Positions 31,980 to 41,941 of a stretch of 64,000 nt of DNA are shown here, in pieces. The position numbers and the translations under genes were made by a program. This stretch comes from Brockia lithotrophica (GTDB lineage Bacteria; Bacillota; Bacilli; Thermicanales; DSM-22653), in the NCBI RefSeq assembly GCF_003633725.1, contig NZ_RBIJ01000001.1, positions 193,934 through 257,933 on the forward strand, written 5' to 3'. The notes under the pieces are model-generated. The model was given only the letters and a program-made list of their open reading frames with translations, had not been told where the DNA came from and made no database searches. Every line of letters begins with the position of its first letter. Positions within the stretch are counted from its first letter, which is position 1.

Positions 31980-33407
31980 GTGGCGGCAAAGAACATCGTC
32001 GACAAGATCTGGGAGGCACACACGGTCGTCCACGGAGAGGGTGGCGTCGACCTCCTCTACATCGACCTCCACCTCGTGCACGAGGTCACGTCGCCCCAGG
32101 CGTTTGAAGGCCTTCGCCTCGCGGGGCGGCGCGTGCGGCGGCCGGACCGCACGTTTGCCACGATCGACCACAACGTCCCGACGGACGACCCGCACACCTT
32201 TACGGACGAAATCGCCAAGCGTCAGGTGGAGGCGTTGCGGGAAAACGCCCGGACCTTTGGAATCACGCTTTTCGACCTCGACGATCCGCGTCGGGGAATC
32301 GTACACGTGATCGGCCCCGAGCTCGGCCTCACTTGGCCGGGGATGACCGTCGTGTGCGGCGACAGCCACACGTCCACCCACGGAGCCTTCGGCGCCCTCG
32401 CCTTTGGCATCGGGACGAGCGAAGTGGAACACGTGCTCGCCACCCAAACGCTCTGGCAGAAGCGCCCCAAGACGATGGAAGTTCGCCTCGTAGGGAAGCG
32501 CCGTCCCGGGGTGACGGCAAAGGACATCATCCTCGCCTTCATCGCCCGCTTCGGTCCCGACGTCGGGCAGGGGTACGCCATCGAGTACACGGGCGAGGTC
32601 GTCCGGGCGATGAGCATGGAGGAACGGATGACCCTCTGCAACATGAGCATCGAGGCGGGTGCGCGCGCCGGCCTCGTCTCCCCCGACGCGACGACCGTGG
32701 AGTACCTGCGGGGACGGCCGTACGTCCCCTCGGGAGCGGCGTTCGAGGAGCTCGCCCGGATCTGGCTCTCCTTCGCTTCCGATCCCGGTGCGACGTACGA
32801 TCGCGTCCTCGAGTTCGACGTTTCCGACGTGCGCCCGTTCGTGACGTGGGGGACGCATCCGGGGCTGGGGGTTCCCTTGGGGGCAGTGGTGCCTGAGCCC
32901 TCTCAGGACCCTGCCCGTCGCCCGCAGGAGCTCCGCGCCCTCGAGTACATGGGCCTCGAACCGGGGACACCCCTTTCCGAGGTGGGGGTCGACGTCGTGT
33001 TCATCGGTTCGTGCACGAACGGCCGTCTAGAAGACCTGCGCCTGGCCGCGCAGGTCGTGCGCGGCCGCAAGGTGCACCCAGGTGTGCGGGCGCTCGTCGT
33101 CCCGGGGTCCATGGGCGTCAAGCTTCGCGCGGAGGCGGAAGGGCTCGACCGCATCTTCCGCGAGGCCGGATTCGAGTGGCGTTACCCGGGCTGCAGCATG
33201 TGCCTGGGGATGAACCCCGACATCGTCCCGCCCAAAAAGCGCGCCGTCTCCACGTCCAACCGAAACTTCGAAGGACGCCAAGGCCGCGACGCCCGCACGC
33301 ACCTCGCAAGCCCCCCTGTCGCAGCTCTCGCCGCGATTCTCGGGCGGATTCCCACCGAAGAAGAGCTCCTCGAGGCCCTCGGGCTTGCGGAACGGGAGGG
33401 CGCCTAA
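31980..33407 (+). CDS. leuC: isopropylmalate isomerase large subunit
   Basis: A 475-residue aconitase-family subunit starting at GTG 31980. Family landmarks include [45 protein letters not shown] and [11 protein letters not shown]. The [4Fe-4S] cysteines are in [13 protein letters not shown] and [13 protein letters not shown], with [12 protein letters not shown] after. With LeuD it interconverts 2- and 3-isopropylmalate. The length is usual for bacterial LeuC. Confidence 0.93.
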   Translation: MAAKNIVDKIWEAHTVVHGEGGVDLLYIDLHLVHEVTSPQAFEGLRLAGRRVRRPDRTFATIDHNVPTDDPHTFTDEIAKRQVEALRENARTFGITLFDLDDPRRGIVHVIGPELGLTWPGMTVVCGDSHTSTHGAFGALAFGIGTSEVEHVLATQTLWQKRPKTMEVRLVGKRRPGVTAKDIILAFIARFGPDVGQGYAIEYTGEVVRAMSMEERMTLCNMSIEAGARAGLVSPDATTVEYLRGRPYVPSGAAFEELARIWLSFASDPGATYDRVLEFDVSDVRPFVTWGTHPGLGVPLGAVVPEPSQDPARRPQELRALEYMGLEPGTPLSEVGVDVVFIGSCTNGRLEDLRLAAQVVRGRKVHPGVRALVVPGSMGVKLRAEAEGLDRIFREAGFEWRYPGCSMCLGMNPDIVPPKKRAVSTSNRNFEGRQGRDARTHLASPPVAALAAILGRIPTEEELLEALGLAEREGA

Positions 33408-33497
33408 TCTGCGGGTGCAGAACGCCTTTTGCCGCCGGGCGTCCCGCGGCCCGGCAAGACGAGGCCGTTCGCTACGTGCGCGAGAGGAGGAGAGATT

Positions 33498-34145
33498 GTG
33501 GAACCCTTTCTCCGGCATACGGGGCACGTGCTGCCCGTCGACCGCGCCCACGTGGACACGGACCAGATCGTGCCCAAGCAGTTTTTAAAGCGCATCGAGC
33601 GGACGGGGTACGGCGCCTTCCTCTTTTACAATTGGCGGTACCGCGCCGACGGTACGCCCGACCCTTCCTGTCTTCTCAACGATCCGGCATACGCCGGGGC
33701 TTCGATCCTCCTCGCGCGGGAGAACTTCGGGAGCGGGTCTTCGCGCGAGCACGCCGTGTGGGCGATTCGCGACTACGGCTTTCGCGCGGTGATCGCCCCC
33801 TCCTTTGCCGACATCTTCTACACGAACGCCGTAAAGAACGGCCTTCTTCCCGTACGGCTTGCGCCCGAGGAGGTGGACGAGCTCTTTCGCCTTGCGCGCC
33901 GCGGCCGCCTCACCCTCACCGTGGACTTGGTGGCGCAGAAGGTCCACGTCGTGCGCGTCGGGGACGAGGCGCCGGTGGAACCCCGCTCGTTTTCGTTTGC
34001 GATTTCTCCCGTGGAAAAGGACCGCCTCACGAGCGGACTCGACGACATCGCCCTTACGGAGCGCCATCTCGCCGCCATCGAACGCTTCGAGCGCGAACGG
34101 GACGTCTACCGGAATTTCGCCTATCCGACGCCGCCCGTATCGTGA
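33498..34145 (+). CDS. leuD: isopropylmalate isomerase small subunit
   Basis: GTG 33498 follows GAGAGGAGGAGAG and gives 215 residues. The swivel-domain signatures are VDTDQIVPKQFLK, ENFGSGSSREHAVWAI and FADIFYTNAVKNGLLP. It pairs with LeuC directly upstream. The size matches bacterial LeuD (about 200 residues). Confidence 0.93.
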   Translation: MEPFLRHTGHVLPVDRAHVDTDQIVPKQFLKRIERTGYGAFLFYNWRYRADGTPDPSCLLNDPAYAGASILLARENFGSGSSREHAVWAIRDYGFRAVIAPSFADIFYTNAVKNGLLPVRLAPEEVDELFRLARRGRLTLTVDLVAQKVHVVRVGDEAPVEPRSFSFAISPVEKDRLTSGLDDIALTERHLAAIERFERERDVYRNFAYPTPPVS

Positions 34146-34157
34146 GCGACGGTTCCG

Positions 34158-35270
34158 GTGTACAATGAAGGGGAAAGACTCGAGGACGGTGATGGCGGAG
34201 ATGGGGATTACGCGGTAACGCCGCAGGACGTCTTTGCTGCCCGCGCGCGGCTCGCGGGCGTCGTCCACCGGACGCCCTTCAAGGGGTCGCGCACGCTTTC
34301 GGAGCGCTTCGGCGCGTCGATCTACCTGAAGCTGGAGAACCTCCAGCGCACGGGGTCGTACAAGATCCGCGGCGCCTACAACAAGCTCGCGACGCTGCCC
34401 GAGCCCCAGCGCGCCCGCGGGGTGATCGCCGCCTCGGCAGGGAACCACGCCCAAGGCGTAGCCTGGAGTGCCCGTACCTTTGGCGTACCCTGCATCATCG
34501 TGATGCCCGAGACCGCCCCCCTTGCCAAGATCCAGGCGACGGAGTCCTACGGGGCGCGCGTTGTCCTGCACGGGAAGGGGTACGACGACGCCTACGAGCA
34601 CGCCCTGCGCCTCGCGGAACGCGAAGGGTATACGTTTGTCCACGCCTTCGACGACCCGGCGGTGATCGCCGGACAGGGAACGGTTGCCGTGGAGATGTGG
34701 GAGGACGTCAAGGACCTCGACCTCGTCCTCGTTCCCGTCGGCGGAGGCGGGCTCATTTCCGGCATCGCCGTCGCCCTCAAGTTTTTGCGCCCGGATGTGC
34801 GCGTCGTCGGCGTACAGGCGCAAGGAGCGCCCGCCTTGGCCCTTTCCTTTCGCGCCGGGCGCCGCATCGTGCTTTCGGACGTACACACGATTGCGGACGG
34901 GATCGCCGTGCGCGCGCCGGGGGAGATCACCTTTCGCCTGATTCGCGACCTGGTCGACGACTTCGTCGTCGTCCGCGAGACGGACATCGTCCGGGCGATA
35001 TCCTTTGCCCTCGAGCGCGAGAAGCTCCTCCTCGAAGGAGCGGGGGCGGTCACCCTCGCCGCCCTCCTCGCCGCCGCCGACGCCCTGGGTGTGCGGGGCA
35101 AGACGGTCGGGCTCGTCTTGAGTGGCGGCAACATCGATTTGACCCGTCTGTCCACGCTCCTCGCCCGTGCCGCGCAGGACGAAGAGGAGCGCAAGGGCGA
35201 AACGCCGCCTTCCCCGGCACCGGAGCGTACTTCCCGGGACGCTCCGGAGGTTCACGAGATTTCTCCGTAG
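34158..35270 (+). CDS. ilvA: threonine deaminase, short form
   Basis: A 370-residue PLP enzyme that makes 2-ketobutyrate and ammonia from threonine. PLP lysine is Lys69 in GSYKIRGAYNK; the phosphate loop is VPVGGGGLISG, and SAGNHAQGVAW is intact. The catalytic fold ends near residue 335 and is followed only by a charged Pro/Glu-rich tail. The C-terminal ACT-like regulatory domain of classical IlvA (400-514 residues) is absent. Its place at the end of the ilv-leu operon argues for biosynthesis rather than catabolism. The GTG start overlaps a GTGTACAATG sequence and has no clear ribosome site, so the first residues are uncertain. Confidence 0.88.
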   Translation: MYNEGERLEDGDGGDGDYAVTPQDVFAARARLAGVVHRTPFKGSRTLSERFGASIYLKLENLQRTGSYKIRGAYNKLATLPEPQRARGVIAASAGNHAQGVAWSARTFGVPCIIVMPETAPLAKIQATESYGARVVLHGKGYDDAYEHALRLAEREGYTFVHAFDDPAVIAGQGTVAVEMWEDVKDLDLVLVPVGGGGLISGIAVALKFLRPDVRVVGVQAQGAPALALSFRAGRRIVLSDVHTIADGIAVRAPGEITFRLIRDLVDDFVVVRETDIVRAISFALEREKLLLEGAGAVTLAALLAAADALGVRGKTVGLVLSGGNIDLTRLSTLLARAAQDEEERKGETPPSPAPERTSRDAPEVHEISP

Positions 35271-35381
35271 GCAACGGACGAGCGCCGTTTTCCTCCCTTC
35301 GCCATACATGCCCACCGCCTACGTGCGCACGCTAGAGAAAGGCACCCCGGTGGGGCGCCGTGGCGAAGGAGGTGATCACGC

Positions 35382-35609
35382 GTGCGCACGGCGGTGCTCA
35401 TCCTCCTCATCATCGGAGGGTTGAACTGGCTTCTGTACGGGCTCTTTCAGTGGGATCTCGTGGGCGGCCTCTTGGGCGGAATGACGTCGTGGTGGGCGCG
35501 GGCCGTGTACGTCCTCGTCGGCTTGGCGGCCCTCTACGCCTTTTCCTTCCTCGCCGAAGAGCCGCGGGAGCGGCGCGAGGAAGGCCGCCATGCGGCCGGT
35601 ACCGCCTAA
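35382..35609 (+). CDS. DUF378 family small membrane protein
   Basis: A 75-residue protein starting at GTG after GAAGGAGGTG. Two membrane helices (about 4-20 and 38-58) flank a GG-rich turn. The opening LILLIIGGLNWLLYGLFQWDLV is the hallmark of DUF378 (YuzA-like) proteins, whose function is unknown. A hydrophilic tail follows. Confidence 0.85.
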   Translation: MRTAVLILLIIGGLNWLLYGLFQWDLVGGLLGGMTSWWARAVYVLVGLAALYAFSFLAEEPRERREEGRHAAGTA

Positions 35610-35665
35610 CCGCCGTCCGACCCTTGTCGGGACTGCCCGAAGGGGCTCCCAACGTCGGAACTCTC

Positions 35666-35691
35666 GACCCTGCGTCCTTTGGCGCAGGGTC
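35666..35691 (+). repeat. perfect inverted repeat
   Basis: GACCCTGCG (35666-35674) and CGCAGGGTC (35683-35691), 9 bp with an 8-base loop, before the methyltransferase gene. There is no U-tract, so it is a possible leader hairpin rather than a terminator. Confidence 0.6.
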
Positions 35692-35757
35692 GAAGTATTG
35701 GCCGAAGCGCCCTTTCGGGCGCCGCATGCGCCCCAGGAAACGGAAGGTTGTGAACGC

Positions 35758-36984
35758 ATGCCGTACGCCAAGCGTCCCTTTCCCCGCGTGACGCTTAAGC
35801 GCGAGCGGCGCCGCCGCCTCGAACAAGGTCACCCGTGGGTATTCCGCACCGAAGTTGCACGCGTAGAGGGCGATCCCGCCCCCGGAGACCTCGTCGACGT
35901 CGTAAACCACGAGGGCGTCTTCCTCGCCCACGGATTCATCAACCCCCTTGCCCCGCAGATCCTCGTGCGCATCCTCACCTACGATCCCGCCGAGGCGGTA
36001 GACGAGGGCTTTTTCCTCCGCCGGATCCGCGAAGCGCTGCGGTATCGCGAGCGCCTCTTCGGCGACCTCCACGCCGCGCGCATCGTCTTCGGCGAAGCGG
36101 ACTTCCTCCCCGGCCTCGTGGTGGACAAGTTCGCCGACGTCCTGTCGGTGCAGATCCTCGCCTATGGGATGGAGGTGCGGAAGGAGTACATCCGAGGGGC
36201 ACTCGTCGAGCTCCTCCGTCCGCGAGGGATCTACCTCCGGAACGACGTTCCCGTGCGCGCGGTGGAGGGCCTGCCGCTGGAGACCGGGGTGTGGTACGGC
36301 GAAGTGCCGGAGCGCGTGGAGATCCGCGAACACGGCCTTCGCTTTCTCGTGGACGTCCAAAGCGGGCACAAGACCGGATACTTTCTCGATCAGCGGGAAA
36401 ACCGAGCGGCGATCGCACCCTTCATGCGCGGACCGGATGGGGAGGGGGCCGAGGTGCTCGACTGCTTTTCCCATACGGGCGCCTTTGCCGTGCACGCCGC
36501 CCATTTCGGCGCGCGTCGCGTCCTCGCTGTGGACGTGTCGGAAGCGTCCCTCGCCCTGGCGCGCGAAAACGCCCGCATAAACGGCGTAGACGGCCGCGTC
36601 GAGTTTCGCCGGGCAAACTGCTTCGACGAACTGCGACGGCTCGAGGCGGAGGGCGCCCGTTTCGACGTCGTCATCCTCGACCCGCCCGCGTTTGCCAAGC
36701 ATCGCCGCGCGCTCGAAGGGGCGCTTCGCGGGTACAAGGAGATCAACCTGCGGGCCCTCCGCCTCCTGCGCGACGGCGGCTTTCTCATCACCGCTTCATG
36801 CTCTCAGCCTGTGTCTCGGGAGACGTTCCTCGCCACGATTCTCGCGGCTGCCCAGGATGCGCGGAAACTCCTCCGCCTCGTGGAATTCCGCACCGCCGCG
36901 CGCGATCATCCCGTCCTCCTCGGAGCCGAGGAGACGAATTACCTCAAATTTGCCGTCTTCGAGGTACGGAATCGTGGTGCGTGA
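35758..36984 (+). CDS. RlmI-like class I rRNA methyltransferase
   Basis: ATG 35758 after GGAAGG gives 408 residues. An N-terminal PUA domain (RVTLKRERRRRLEQGHPWVF, GDLVDVVNHEGVFLAHGFI) is joined to a Rossmann methyltransferase domain with EVLDCFSHTGAFAVHAA (SAM site), an acidic loop ALAREN, VVILDPPAFAKH and ITASCSQPVSRETF. This layout is that of E. coli RlmI (23S rRNA m5C1962) and B. subtilis YwbD. The exact target is inferred. The single Cys in the catalytic tail matches the family. Confidence 0.85.
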   Translation: MPYAKRPFPRVTLKRERRRRLEQGHPWVFRTEVARVEGDPAPGDLVDVVNHEGVFLAHGFINPLAPQILVRILTYDPAEAVDEGFFLRRIREALRYRERLFGDLHAARIVFGEADFLPGLVVDKFADVLSVQILAYGMEVRKEYIRGALVELLRPRGIYLRNDVPVRAVEGLPLETGVWYGEVPERVEIREHGLRFLVDVQSGHKTGYFLDQRENRAAIAPFMRGPDGEGAEVLDCFSHTGAFAVHAAHFGARRVLAVDVSEASLALARENARINGVDGRVEFRRANCFDELRRLEAEGARFDVVILDPPAFAKHRRALEGALRGYKEINLRALRLLRDGGFLITASCSQPVSRETFLATILAAAQDARKLLRLVEFRTAARDHPVLLGAEETNYLKFAVFEVRNRGA

Positions 36985-37016
36985 CCCGGGTTCCTCGGCG
37001 TTTCGGACCTTTGGGG

Positions 37017-37046
37017 TTGTCCTTGCCCGCGAGTTCTTGGTATACT
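37017..37046 (+). promoter_or_regulatory. sigma-A promoter before the HIT gene
   Basis: TTGTCC (37017-37022), an 18-base spacer and TATACT (37041-37046) with an extended -10 TGG just before it. Confidence 0.6.
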
Positions 37047-37154
37047 TACCCACACGTGTGTAGCGATCGAGATTCTTCGTACGTCCGTGCCTTGAGGGGA
37101 ATGCGCTTTTGTTCGGCCTTACGGCGGCTTGGGGCCGAAGAGGAGGGAAAACCC

Positions 37155-37502
37155 GTGAGCCAAGATTGCATCTTCTGCAAGATCGCCCGCAAGGAAGCTC
37201 CGGCTACGGTGGTCTACGAAGACGAAGACGTGCTCGCCTTTCGCGACATCAATCCCATCGCCCCCGTACACGTCCTCGTCATCCCTAAGAAACACGTCGA
37301 GAAGCTGAGCGACTTCGACCCTGAGGCAGAACGGGATCTCTGGGCAAAGCTCCTTCGCGCCGTGCAGAAGGTCGCCGAACTTACAGGAGTGAAGGACTCC
37401 GGCTACCGCGTTGTGATCAACGAAGGCCCCCACGGGCAACAGACCGTGTTTCACCTCCACCTCCACGTGATCGGCGGCCGGCAGCTTCGCTGGACGATGT
37501 AG
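37155..37502 (+). CDS. HIT-family nucleotide hydrolase/transferase
   Basis: GTG 37155 after AGGAGGGAAA gives 115 residues. It has CIFCKIARKEAPA at the start (Zn-type Cys pair), FRDINPIAPVHVLVIPK and the catalytic histidine triad HLHLHVIGGRQL. It belongs to the Hint/PKCI branch that hydrolyses nucleoside phosphoramidates. It has its own promoter and terminator. Confidence 0.92.
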   Translation: MSQDCIFCKIARKEAPATVVYEDEDVLAFRDINPIAPVHVLVIPKKHVEKLSDFDPEAERDLWAKLLRAVQKVAELTGVKDSGYRVVINEGPHGQQTVFHLHLHVIGGRQLRWTM

Positions 37503-37548
37503 GGATCGCACCCGAAAAAGCTGCGGCGTCGTCCGAACGGCGCGGAAG

Positions 37549-37577
37549 GCGTCCGTCGCGAAGGGCGGACGCTTTTT
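37549..37577 (+). terminator. intrinsic terminator after the HIT gene
   Basis: GCGTCCG (37549-37555) and CGGACGC (37566-37572), a 10-base loop, then T5 (37573-37577). Confidence 0.75.
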
Positions 37578-37837
37578 CATGTGCTTCACTGGTTCTCGGA
37601 GCGTCCGGTTGTTTCGGCGAGCGCGGGGGCTTTGCCGCCTAGGTGCGAATCCTTTCCCGCGCCTTCCGCGCCCGAATGCGGAGTTTCGGGGGCGCCACAC
37701 TTGGCGCATTCTGTCGAAGTCGATCTCCTCGGCGGTGCTCGGGAAAAAACTCCTTTTACCTTGAGGTAGGAAGAAAGAAGGAATTCCCGCCTTTGCGTCG
37801 AAGAAAAATGCGAGGCGAGAGAGCGGGAGGGGTGGCC

Positions 37838-39805
37838 ATGCCCCTGTCTCCGGAGTTCGTCGAACGGGTGCGCGCTGCCAACCCCATCGAAGAAGTGGTG
37901 GGGGAGTACGTGCAGCTCAAACGCCAGGGGAAGAACCTCATGGGCCTCTGCCCATTCCACGAGGAAAAGACGCCGTCCTTTTCCGTCTCTCCGGACAAGC
38001 AGCTCTTCTACTGCTTTGGCTGCCACCGTGGGGGGGACGTGGTGAAGTTTCTCATGGAGCTGGAGGGTCTCACGTACGTAGAGGCCCTGCGCAAGCTCGC
38101 GGCACGGGCAGGAATTCCCTGGCCCGAAGACGAAGGGGTACGTAGCGATCCGGAAGCCGAAAGGCGTGCACGCCTCTTCGCCCTTCTCGACCTCGCGGGG
38201 GAGTATTACCACCGCGTTTTAGTGAACACCCGTTGTGGAAAGACTGCAAGGGAATATCTCCAAGGGCGCGGCCTTTCTCCGGAAACGTGGCGGCGGTACC
38301 GCCTGGGCTATGCCCCTCCCGCGGAAGGTTGTCCTGCAGAAAGGATCCCTTCCCTCGTAGATTTTCTCCGTCGGCGGGGATACCGGGACGACGAGATGCG
38401 GGCGGCCGGCCTCGTGACGGGTGGAGAAGAGGGAGAAGGGTCCGACGGAGAAGGACGCGGGGGTTCTCCGCTGCGGGACCGCATGTCCGGTCGCGTCGTG
38501 CTCCCCCTTCAGGATCTCGAAGGTCGGATCGTCGCCTTCAGCGGACGCCTCCTCGGGGATCGGCCGCGACAGCCCAAGTATCTCAACACCCCAGAGACGG
38601 AGCTCTTTCGCAAGGGAAACTTCCTCTTCCACCTCTTCCACGCCCGCGGAAAGATCCGCCGAGAGGGCTACGCGGTGCTCGTCGAGGGTCCGATGGACGC
38701 CCTCACCTTGGCGCAGGCGGGTCTCGAAAACGTCGTCGCCTCGCAGGGTACGGCGTTTACGGAGGAAATGCTTCGGCTCCTCCGGCGGTTCGCCCCCCGC
38801 GTGGTCCTCGTTTATGACGGCGACGATTCGGGAAGGGAGGCGGCCGCCTCGGTGGGTCGGGACCTCGCCCGGGCGGGGTTCGACGTGCGCATCGCCCTCC
38901 TTCCGGACGGGCTCGACCCGGACGAATTCGTCCGGCGCTTCGGGATCGAGCGCTTTCGGGAGGAGGCGATCGGGCGGGCCGAAGGGTACGTGGCGTTTCG
39001 GCTCCGCCTTTTGGAGCGCGGGCACGACCTCCGCGACCCGCAGGACCGAGTGGCCTACCTGCGGGCGGCGCTTGCGGTTTTGGCGGAGCTGGGGGACTCC
39101 TTTTTGGCGGAAGAGACCGCCCGCGACCTCGCGGCGCGCCTCGGCCGTCCTGTGGAAGAGGTTCTCGGCATGTTGCACGAAGCGCGGCGCGCGCTTTCCT
39201 CTGCCCGCGAGAGGCGCTCCTCGGCCTTCTTTGGGCCGGGAGTTCGCTTGGCGGGCAAGCATAGGGAAACGCGCCCGCGCATAGGAACGACTGAACCTCC
39301 GCCGGGTGTGGCCCCCTTGCGGGCGGAGACGCTTCTCATGCGGGCCCTTCTCGAGGCCCCTGCGCGCATCCCCGAGGTTTTGGAAGCGCTCGGAATGCGC
39401 CTCCTCCTTCCGGAGGACGAAATCCTCCTTGCAGAACTCCACGCCCTCGACGCCGAAGAAGGAGAACGCGCGGTGGCGTCGACCGCCGTGGAGCGGGCTG
39501 CCCGACTTTTGGGCCGGCTTTCGGAGGAGAAGGCGCGCGAGCGGCTTCTCGAACTCATGCGCCGGGAAGACGTGCGGGAGCCGATAAACGAAGAGGTGTT
39601 TTGGGATTGGGTGGAACGCGTACGGGAAGAGCTCGACGTGCGCACGCGATTGCCCGCATTGGAGGCGGCTTACCGGGAGGCGGTCGCCTCGGGCAACGCG
39701 GTCGAGGCCTCCCGTTTGGCCAAAGAGATCCTCGCGCTCAGGCGCAAACACGCGAGCGGGAAAGGCGTAGCCGTAGGACGGCAGTTCCCGCGAAGGGAGG
39801 GATGA
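37838..39805 (+). CDS. dnaG: DNA primase
   Basis: ATG 37838 after GGGAGGGG gives 655 residues. A CHC2 zinc finger begins at Cys38 ([11 protein letters not shown]...[10 protein letters not shown]). The TOPRIM catalytic core has [14 protein letters not shown] and [14 protein letters not shown], and the C-terminal helicase-binding domain covers the last 200 residues. It makes RNA primers for replication. An upstream in-frame ATG at 37808 is possible. The 335-base gap before it, after the HIT terminator, shows no other gene. The stop overlaps the rpoD start region, the classic dnaG-rpoD order of Firmicutes. Confidence 0.94.
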   Translation: MPLSPEFVERVRAANPIEEVVGEYVQLKRQGKNLMGLCPFHEEKTPSFSVSPDKQLFYCFGCHRGGDVVKFLMELEGLTYVEALRKLAARAGIPWPEDEGVRSDPEAERRARLFALLDLAGEYYHRVLVNTRCGKTAREYLQGRGLSPETWRRYRLGYAPPAEGCPAERIPSLVDFLRRRGYRDDEMRAAGLVTGGEEGEGSDGEGRGGSPLRDRMSGRVVLPLQDLEGRIVAFSGRLLGDRPRQPKYLNTPETELFRKGNFLFHLFHARGKIRREGYAVLVEGPMDALTLAQAGLENVVASQGTAFTEEMLRLLRRFAPRVVLVYDGDDSGREAAASVGRDLARAGFDVRIALLPDGLDPDEFVRRFGIERFREEAIGRAEGYVAFRLRLLERGHDLRDPQDRVAYLRAALAVLAELGDSFLAEETARDLAARLGRPVEEVLGMLHEARRALSSARERRSSAFFGPGVRLAGKHRETRPRIGTTEPPPGVAPLRAETLLMRALLEAPARIPEVLEALGMRLLLPEDEILLAELHALDAEEGERAVASTAVERAARLLGRLSEEKARERLLELMRREDVREPINEEVFWDWVERVREELDVRTRLPALEAAYREAVASGNAVEASRLAKEILALRRKHASGKGVAVGRQFPRREG

Positions 39806-39807
39806 AG

Positions 39808-40962
39808 ATGTCCGAGACGCTCGGAACGTCCGGAGATTCCGCTCGGGAAACGGTATCCGAGCTGCAGGGCGACCTCGAACGGGCAAAGGCCGAGCTCATC
39901 GAGCTCGGAAAGGAGCAGGGGTACCTCACGATTCAGGCCATCACGGAAAAACTCGCCCCCTTCGACATCTCGAGCGAAGCCCTCGACGAGTTTTACGAAA
40001 AGCTCGCCGATCTCGGAATCGAGGTCGTCCACACGGCGGACGAGCGCGACCTCTTCACCGACTTCGACCCCGACGACCTCGATACGCTGCAGAGGGAGCT
40101 CGAAGATCCCGAGCTCGCCCTGCCGCCGGGATTTAAGATCAACGATCCCGTGCGGATGTACCTCAAGGAAATCGGGCGCGTTCCCCTCCTCACCCCCGAA
40201 GAGGAGGTCGAGCTCGCCAAGCGGATCGAGCAGGGAGACGAAGAGGCGAAGCGCCGCCTTACGGAGGCAAACCTCCGCCTCGTCGTGAGCATCGCCAAGC
40301 GCTACGTCGGCCGAGGGATGCTCTTCCTCGACCTCATTCAGGAGGGGAACCTCGGCCTCCTCAAGGCGGTGGAGAAGTTCGACTACCGCAAGGGGTACAA
40401 GTTCTCCACCTACGCCACGTGGTGGATTCGCCAGGCGATCACGCGGGCGATTGCCGATCAGGCGCGGACGATCCGCATCCCCGTGCACATGGTGGAGACG
40501 ATCAACAAGATGGTCCGGGTGTCGCGTCAACTCCTCCAAGAGCTCGGACGCGAGCCGACGGCGGAGGAAATCGCCCGGGAAATGGGGATCACGCCGGAGC
40601 GGGTGCGGGAAATCCAAAAGATCGCCCAAGAACCCGTTTCTCTGGAAACCCCAATCGGCGAGGAAGACGACTCCCACCTGGGGGACTTCATCGAAGACCA
40701 AGACGCCGTCTCGCCCGTGGACGCGGCGTCCTACGAGCTCCTCAAGGAACAACTCGAAAAGGTGCTCGACGAGCTTTCCGAACGCGAAGAAAACGTCCTC
40801 CGCCTCCGCTTCGGCCTCGACGACGGGAAGATGCGGACGCTCGAGGAGGTGGGGAAGGTCTTCGGCGTAACGCGGGAGCGGATCCGTCAGATCGAGGCCA
40901 AGGCCTTGCGGAAGCTGCGGCATCCGAGCCGAAGCAAAAAGCTTCGGGACTTCCTCGAATGA
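39808..40962 (+). CDS. rpoD: primary sigma factor (sigma-70/sigma-A)
   Basis: 384 residues from ATG 39808, seven bases after GGAGG; the upstream ATG 39802, inside the dnaG stop overlap, is also possible. Region 1.1-like N-terminus ([12 protein letters not shown]), region 1.2 ([16 protein letters not shown]), region 2 ([35 protein letters not shown]), region 3 and region 4 HTH ([17 protein letters not shown]) are complete. The -10 and -35 reading residues match B. subtilis SigA, which agrees with the promoters seen here. Confidence 0.95.
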   Translation: MSETLGTSGDSARETVSELQGDLERAKAELIELGKEQGYLTIQAITEKLAPFDISSEALDEFYEKLADLGIEVVHTADERDLFTDFDPDDLDTLQRELEDPELALPPGFKINDPVRMYLKEIGRVPLLTPEEEVELAKRIEQGDEEAKRRLTEANLRLVVSIAKRYVGRGMLFLDLIQEGNLGLLKAVEKFDYRKGYKFSTYATWWIRQAITRAIADQARTIRIPVHMVETINKMVRVSRQLLQELGREPTAEEIAREMGITPERVREIQKIAQEPVSLETPIGEEDDSHLGDFIEDQDAVSPVDAASYELLKEQLEKVLDELSEREENVLRLRFGLDDGKMRTLEEVGKVFGVTRERIRQIEAKALRKLRHPSRSKKLRDFLE

Positions 40963-41077
40963 GGCGGGTTTGGATCCGGGAATATCCGTGCGAGGGGCAA
41001 GGTCCGCTCTTCGGACGGGTACCCTCGCGACGGTTGCGCAGGCGGCTCGCCCAATAGGGCTCGGCCGCCGTTTGGTT

Positions 41078-41083
41078 TATAAT
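41078..41083 (+). promoter_or_regulatory. -10-like box just before trmK
   Basis: TATAAT at 41078-41083 ends only six bases before the ATG. There is no clear -35. If used, the transcript would begin at or next to the start codon (leaderless). Confidence 0.3.
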
Positions 41084-41089
41084 GAAAGC

Positions 41090-41851
41090 ATGGGCCGACT
41101 ATCTCCGCGTCTGTCTGCCCTTGTGCGGTGGATCGAGCCGGGTTCGCGCCTCGCCGACGTCGGAACGGATCACGCCCTACTCCCGCGCGCTCTCCTCCGA
41201 AGCGGTCGCATCGTTCGCGCCGTGGGCATAGACGTGTTGCCCCACGTGGTGCGGGATTTACAAGGAGAACTTCGGCGCGAGGGGTTCGGTGAGGAGCTGG
41301 AAGTGCGCAGAGGCAGCGGCCTTTCCCCCCTGGCCCCCGGGGAGGTCGACATCGTCGTAATCGCGGGACTCGGCGCGGAAACCGTGCGCGCGATCCTCGA
41401 GGAAGCGGGGGAGAAGCTTGCGACATACCGCCGTCTCCTCGTCGTGCCGACGGACGAAGCCGGTCCGCTTCGGCGCTGGTTTTACCGCCACGACATTCCT
41501 CTCATCGACGAGGAGGTCGTCTGGGACGGAGGCCGCGGGTATGAAATCCTCGTAGCCTCCCTTGCCGAGTTCGGCGATCGCACGGCGGCTCGCGCGCCGT
41601 ACGATGCGCTCCTCCCCCATCCGCTTCACCTCCTGTTCGCCCTCGGGCCCCATCTCTACGTTCGCCGTCCGAAGGCGTGGTGTGCCCTGTGGAAGGTTCG
41701 GCTTTCCCGTAGGGCCGCCCGCCTCGCCTCTACGGCGCGTGCGCGAACCCCAGAGGGCGTGCGCAGGCATCGGCGCTTCCGCGCCGCCTACGATCTCCTC
41801 CGGCGCGCCCTCGGTACGGAAAACTTTTCCTGCGAGTCTTCCGATACGTGA
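41090..41851 (+). CDS. trmK: tRNA (adenine22-N1)-methyltransferase TrmK
   Basis: 253 residues from ATG 41090. The SAM-binding motif ADVGTDHALLPRALL, AVGIDVLPHVV, the family-specific IVVIAGLGAETVRAILEE and VVPTDEAGPLRRWF identify TrmK/YqfN, which methylates A22 of tRNA in Gram-positive bacteria. It has no Shine-Dalgarno site. Its place between rpoD and nif3 is the usual Firmicute order. Confidence 0.9.
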   Translation: MGRLSPRLSALVRWIEPGSRLADVGTDHALLPRALLRSGRIVRAVGIDVLPHVVRDLQGELRREGFGEELEVRRGSGLSPLAPGEVDIVVIAGLGAETVRAILEEAGEKLATYRRLLVVPTDEAGPLRRWFYRHDIPLIDEEVVWDGGRGYEILVASLAEFGDRTAARAPYDALLPHPLHLLFALGPHLYVRRPKAWCALWKVRLSRRAARLASTARARTPEGVRRHRRFRAAYDLLRRALGTENFSCESSDT

Positions 41852-41941
41852 GGGAAAGGAGGATGCCCGAGCCAGATCGGGCACCTCCTTTCTTCGCCGG
41901 GTCGTGGAGAGAGGACGGGGCCGATGGAAGGAGGGGAATCC

